Shown here: positions 5,607-7,405 of the stretch, in pieces | Layout: each line of letters starts with the position of its first letter | Position numbering within the stretch: position 1 is the stretch's first letter | From: an uncultured Clostridia bacterium | GTDB taxonomy: Bacteria; Bacillota; Clostridia; TANB77; CAG-508 | Direction of reading: 5' to 3' | Assembly: GCA_948663505.1 (NCBI GenBank) | Contig: CAPNAQ010000051.1 | Span: 3,718-11,122 of the forward strand | Length of the DNA: 7,405 nt | Notes under the pieces: model-generated | Database searches by the model: none | Told to the model about the DNA's origin: nothing | Seen by the model: the letters and a program-made list of their open reading frames with translations, nothing else | Made by a program: the position numbers and the translations under genes

Positions 5607-5635
5607 TTGACTAAAAAAAATGCTAATGATATAAT
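5607..5635 (+). promoter_or_regulatory. Promoter of the cell-wall glucosaminidase gene (extended -10)
   Basis: TTGACT (5607-5612; five of six) and a perfect TATAAT (5630-5635) are 17 bp apart. A TGA just before the -10 gives an extended element. Transcription would begin near 5642, some 47 bases before the GTG start. A short dyad, TTACA/TGTAA (5589-5601), sits just upstream of the -35 and may be chance. Confidence 0.82.
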
Positions 5636-5688
5636 TAAGTCGAAAAATAGAAAAACATGAACTTTCAAAAGAAAAGGGTGTGAAAAAA

Positions 5689-7405
5689 GTGAAGACCAGA
5701 AGAAAAATAATAATATTAGCATTAGTAACTATAATAATATTTAATATAACAATAATATTCAATCAAAATAAAATTTTAGCAGTTAATCAAACAATAAGTG
5801 AAGATATAAATGGAATAAATGAATCTAAATATCCGAAAATTAAAGAAAAGATACAAGCATTAAAAAATAAATATCCAAATTGGAAATTTAAAATATTGTA
5901 TACTGGTTTAGACTGGAATACAGTTATAGCAAATGAATTTACAGGACATGGAACATCACCAAAAAACTTAGTATATAAAACATCAAATTATCAAGGAGAA
6001 TGGATATGCCCAATCTGTGGAGATAAGCCATATGACAATGGAAGCTGGAGATGTGCCTCTGAACAAGCAATAAGATACATGATGGATCCTAGAAATTCAA
6101 TAAATGAATCAGATATTTTTCAATTTGAGCAATTAACAAATAGTGGTACAGATTTAAATATATTAAAATCAATGACAAAAGGAACCTTTTTAGAAGGACA
6201 TGAACAAGGAATATTAGATGCTTCAAATAATAATAATGTAAATAGTTATTATATTGTTGCAAGACTAATACAGGAACAAGGTAGAACAGGGACAGTTTTA
6301 ACAAGTGGAGCAGGATATAATGGACAATATGCAGGATACTATAATGCTTTTAATATAGCAGCATCAGGAAACTCTACAGCAGCAATATTAACAAATGCAT
6401 TAGCATATGCACAAAAAAAAGGATGGAATACATTAGAAAAATCAATAAATGGAGGAATAAGCTTTTTATCAGCACAATACATAAAAAAAGGACAAGATAC
6501 ATTATATTTACAGAAATTTGATGTTGAAGCAACAAATGGATTATATTCAAACCAATATATGCAAAATATATTAGCCTCACAAAATGAAGGTGCAACACTA
6601 AGAAATACATATATAGGAATGAATGCAATGTCATCATCACATACATTTATAATACCTGTTTATGAAAATATGCCAAACGATAATTGCATTAGACCAAATT
6701 CAAGTGGAACAAGTTCAATAGAATCAGATTTAGTTAAAGTTAATGTAGATAGTACGTTAAGGATAAGAAATAATCCAAATGGTGATACAACAGTTGGATG
6801 GTTATATAAAAATGAAATAGTAACTAGATTAGAAAAAGCTAAATCAAAAGTAGCAGGAACATATTGGGATAAAATTCAAAAAGCGGATGGTACTACAGGA
6901 TATGTTGCAAGAGAAACCTATGAAAATGAAGCTAAATATAAATTATATTTAGTTCCAGTTAATCAAAATGATAATCAAGATGATTCAAATAATAATAGCA
7001 ATGATAATAGCAATGATAATAACAATGATAATAATGTTGGAGTAAATACAGACAAAGTACAAATTAATAAAGAAAGTAAATTAATAATAGTTACTCCTGA
7101 AACAATTGCAGCAGATATATTAAAAGCTTTTGGAGGTCCGACAAAAATAACAAAAGCAGATGGAAGTTTTCTTAATAGTGAGAATGACTTAATTGCAACA
7201 GGTTTTATTGTCCAAGATACTTATACAGTAGTAAAAAAAGGTGACTGTAATGGTGATGGAAAAGTAACAGCAAGTGATTATGTTTTAACTAAAAATCACA
7301 TTATGGAGGTATCAACTTTAGTAGAGGCATATAAAGAAGCTTCTGATTATAATGGGGATAAAAATATAACAGCAAGTGATTATGTTTTGATAAAAAATTA
7401 TATAA
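5689..7405 (+). CDS. Secreted glucosaminidase with SH3 and dockerin modules (3' truncated)
   Basis: A predicted secreted peptidoglycan hydrolase cleaving N-acetylglucosamine linkages. The frame is open to the window end (572 codons seen). Residues 1-32 form a signal peptide: MKTRRK, then a hydrophobic core, with cleavage probably near LAVNQ. Residues about 48-150 match the clostridial N-terminal region (KYPNWKFKILYTGLDWNTVI, 61-80; MDPRNSINESDIFQFEQL, 132-149) and contain CPICG (107-111) and Cys122. The glucosaminidase domain (about 185-310) has YYIVARLIQEQG (187-198) with probable catalytic Glu196, then YYNAFNIAASGN (217-228), GQDTLYLQKFDV (268-279) and QYMQNI (289-294). A bacterial SH3 domain spans about 347-411, then an Asn/Asp linker (425-449). 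The C-terminal part is a dockerin with calcium loops at Asp519-Asp530 and Asp553-Asp564. The start is GTG 5689 with AAAGGG (5673-5678) ten bases upstream; GTG 5680 is in frame but too close to that site. Confidence 0.88.
   Translation, partial: MKTRRKIIILALVTIIIFNITIIFNQNKILAVNQTISEDINGINESKYPKIKEKIQALKNKYPNWKFKILYTGLDWNTVIANEFTGHGTSPKNLVYKTSNYQGEWICPICGDKPYDNGSWRCASEQAIRYMMDPRNSINESDIFQFEQLTNSGTDLNILKSMTKGTFLEGHEQGILDASNNNNVNSYYIVARLIQEQGRTGTVLTSGAGYNGQYAGYYNAFNIAASGNSTAAILTNALAYAQKKGWNTLEKSINGGISFLSAQYIKKGQDTLYLQKFDVEATNGLYSNQYMQNILASQNEGATLRNTYIGMNAMSSSHTFIIPVYENMPNDNCIRPNSSGTSSIESDLVKVNVDSTLRIRNNPNGDTTVGWLYKNEIVTRLEKAKSKVAGTYWDKIQKADGTTGYVARETYENEAKYKLYLVPVNQNDNQDDSNNNSNDNSNDNNNDNNVGVNTDKVQINKESKLIIVTPETIAADILKAFGGPTKITKADGSFLNSENDLIATGFIVQDTYTVVKKGDCNGDGKVTASDYVLTKNHIMEVSTLVEAYKEASDYNGDKNITASDYVLIKNYI
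6994..7029 (+). repeat. Tandem 12-bp repeat in the Asn/Asp linker
   Basis: Three head-to-tail 12-bp units, AATAGCAATGAT at 6994-7005 and 7006-7017 and AATAACAATGAT at 7018-7029 (one mismatch). They encode N-S-N-D, N-S-N-D and N-N-N-D in the flexible linker between the SH3 and dockerin-side modules. Gain or loss of a unit keeps the reading frame. Confidence 0.85.
7265..7388 (+). repeat. 22-bp identical repeats in the two dockerin calcium loops
   Basis: The same 22 bases (core GCAAGTGATTATGTTTT) occur at 7265-7286 and 7367-7388, 102 bp (34 codons) apart. They encode the end of each calcium loop and the start of its helix (TASDYVL in both). This is the internal two-fold duplication expected of a type I dockerin, unusually well preserved at DNA level. 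Confidence 0.85.

Noticed and set aside
5657..5683. Possible eight-residue leader peptide (MNFQKKRV) before the glucosaminidase gene
   Set aside because: It has no ribosome site and its end overlaps the ribosome site of the main gene; a chance frame is more likely.
6089..6646. Two Leu/Tyr-rich minus-strand frames that resemble membrane proteins
   Set aside because: Antisense to the glucosaminidase domain; the apparent hydrophobicity comes from reading the complement of Asn/Lys-rich AT DNA.

Overview
The window comes from a very AT-rich, low-GC Gram-positive bacterium, most likely an uncultured gut-type member of the Clostridia (Bacillota). The evidence is AT-biased codon use, strong AAGGAG-type ribosome sites, near-consensus sigma-A promoters, an A-type RNase P RNA, and a secreted glucosaminidase-SH3-dockerin protein of clostridial style. 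The species cannot be named from sequence alone.

Layout. At 1-129 is the 3' end of a plus-strand gene that cannot be identified. A clear promoter (199-227) then drives rnpB, the RNase P RNA (236-580). Convergent to it is a two-gene minus-strand operon, transcribed from a promoter at 2132-2159: tsaC/ywlC (threonylcarbamoyl-AMP synthase, 1463-2077), then an RluA-family pseudouridine synthase (567-1439). The 3' end of the second gene overlaps the 3' end of rnpB by 14 bp. Divergent from tsaC, a promoter at 2191-2219 starts a plus-strand cluster: trmB (tRNA m7G46 methyltransferase), a MntA-like minimal nucleotidyltransferase, a HepT-like HEPN protein, and a protein made of six exact 25-residue DUF4116-type repeats. 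A 6-phosphofructokinase with its own promoter follows (4340-5485), then a large hairpin terminator (5499-5579). The last gene has its own promoter and a GTG start at 5689. It encodes a secreted cell-wall glucosaminidase with SH3 and dockerin modules and runs off the window end.

How the genes relate. From rnpB to the HEPN gene, nearly everything acts on tRNA or structured RNA: 5' maturation, pseudouridylation, t6A37 synthesis, m7G46 methylation, and a probable MntA/HepT toxin-antitoxin pair. Studied HEPN toxins of that pair type are RNases. The MNT and HEPN proteins keep the complete signature motifs (GS-X10-DXD and R-X4-H-X-Y). The repeat protein follows the HEPN gene by 24 bases with no visible promoter or terminator between them, so it may be a third member of the module. 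That is the most novel-looking part of the window. The phosphofructokinase and the wall hydrolase appear to be independent transcription units.
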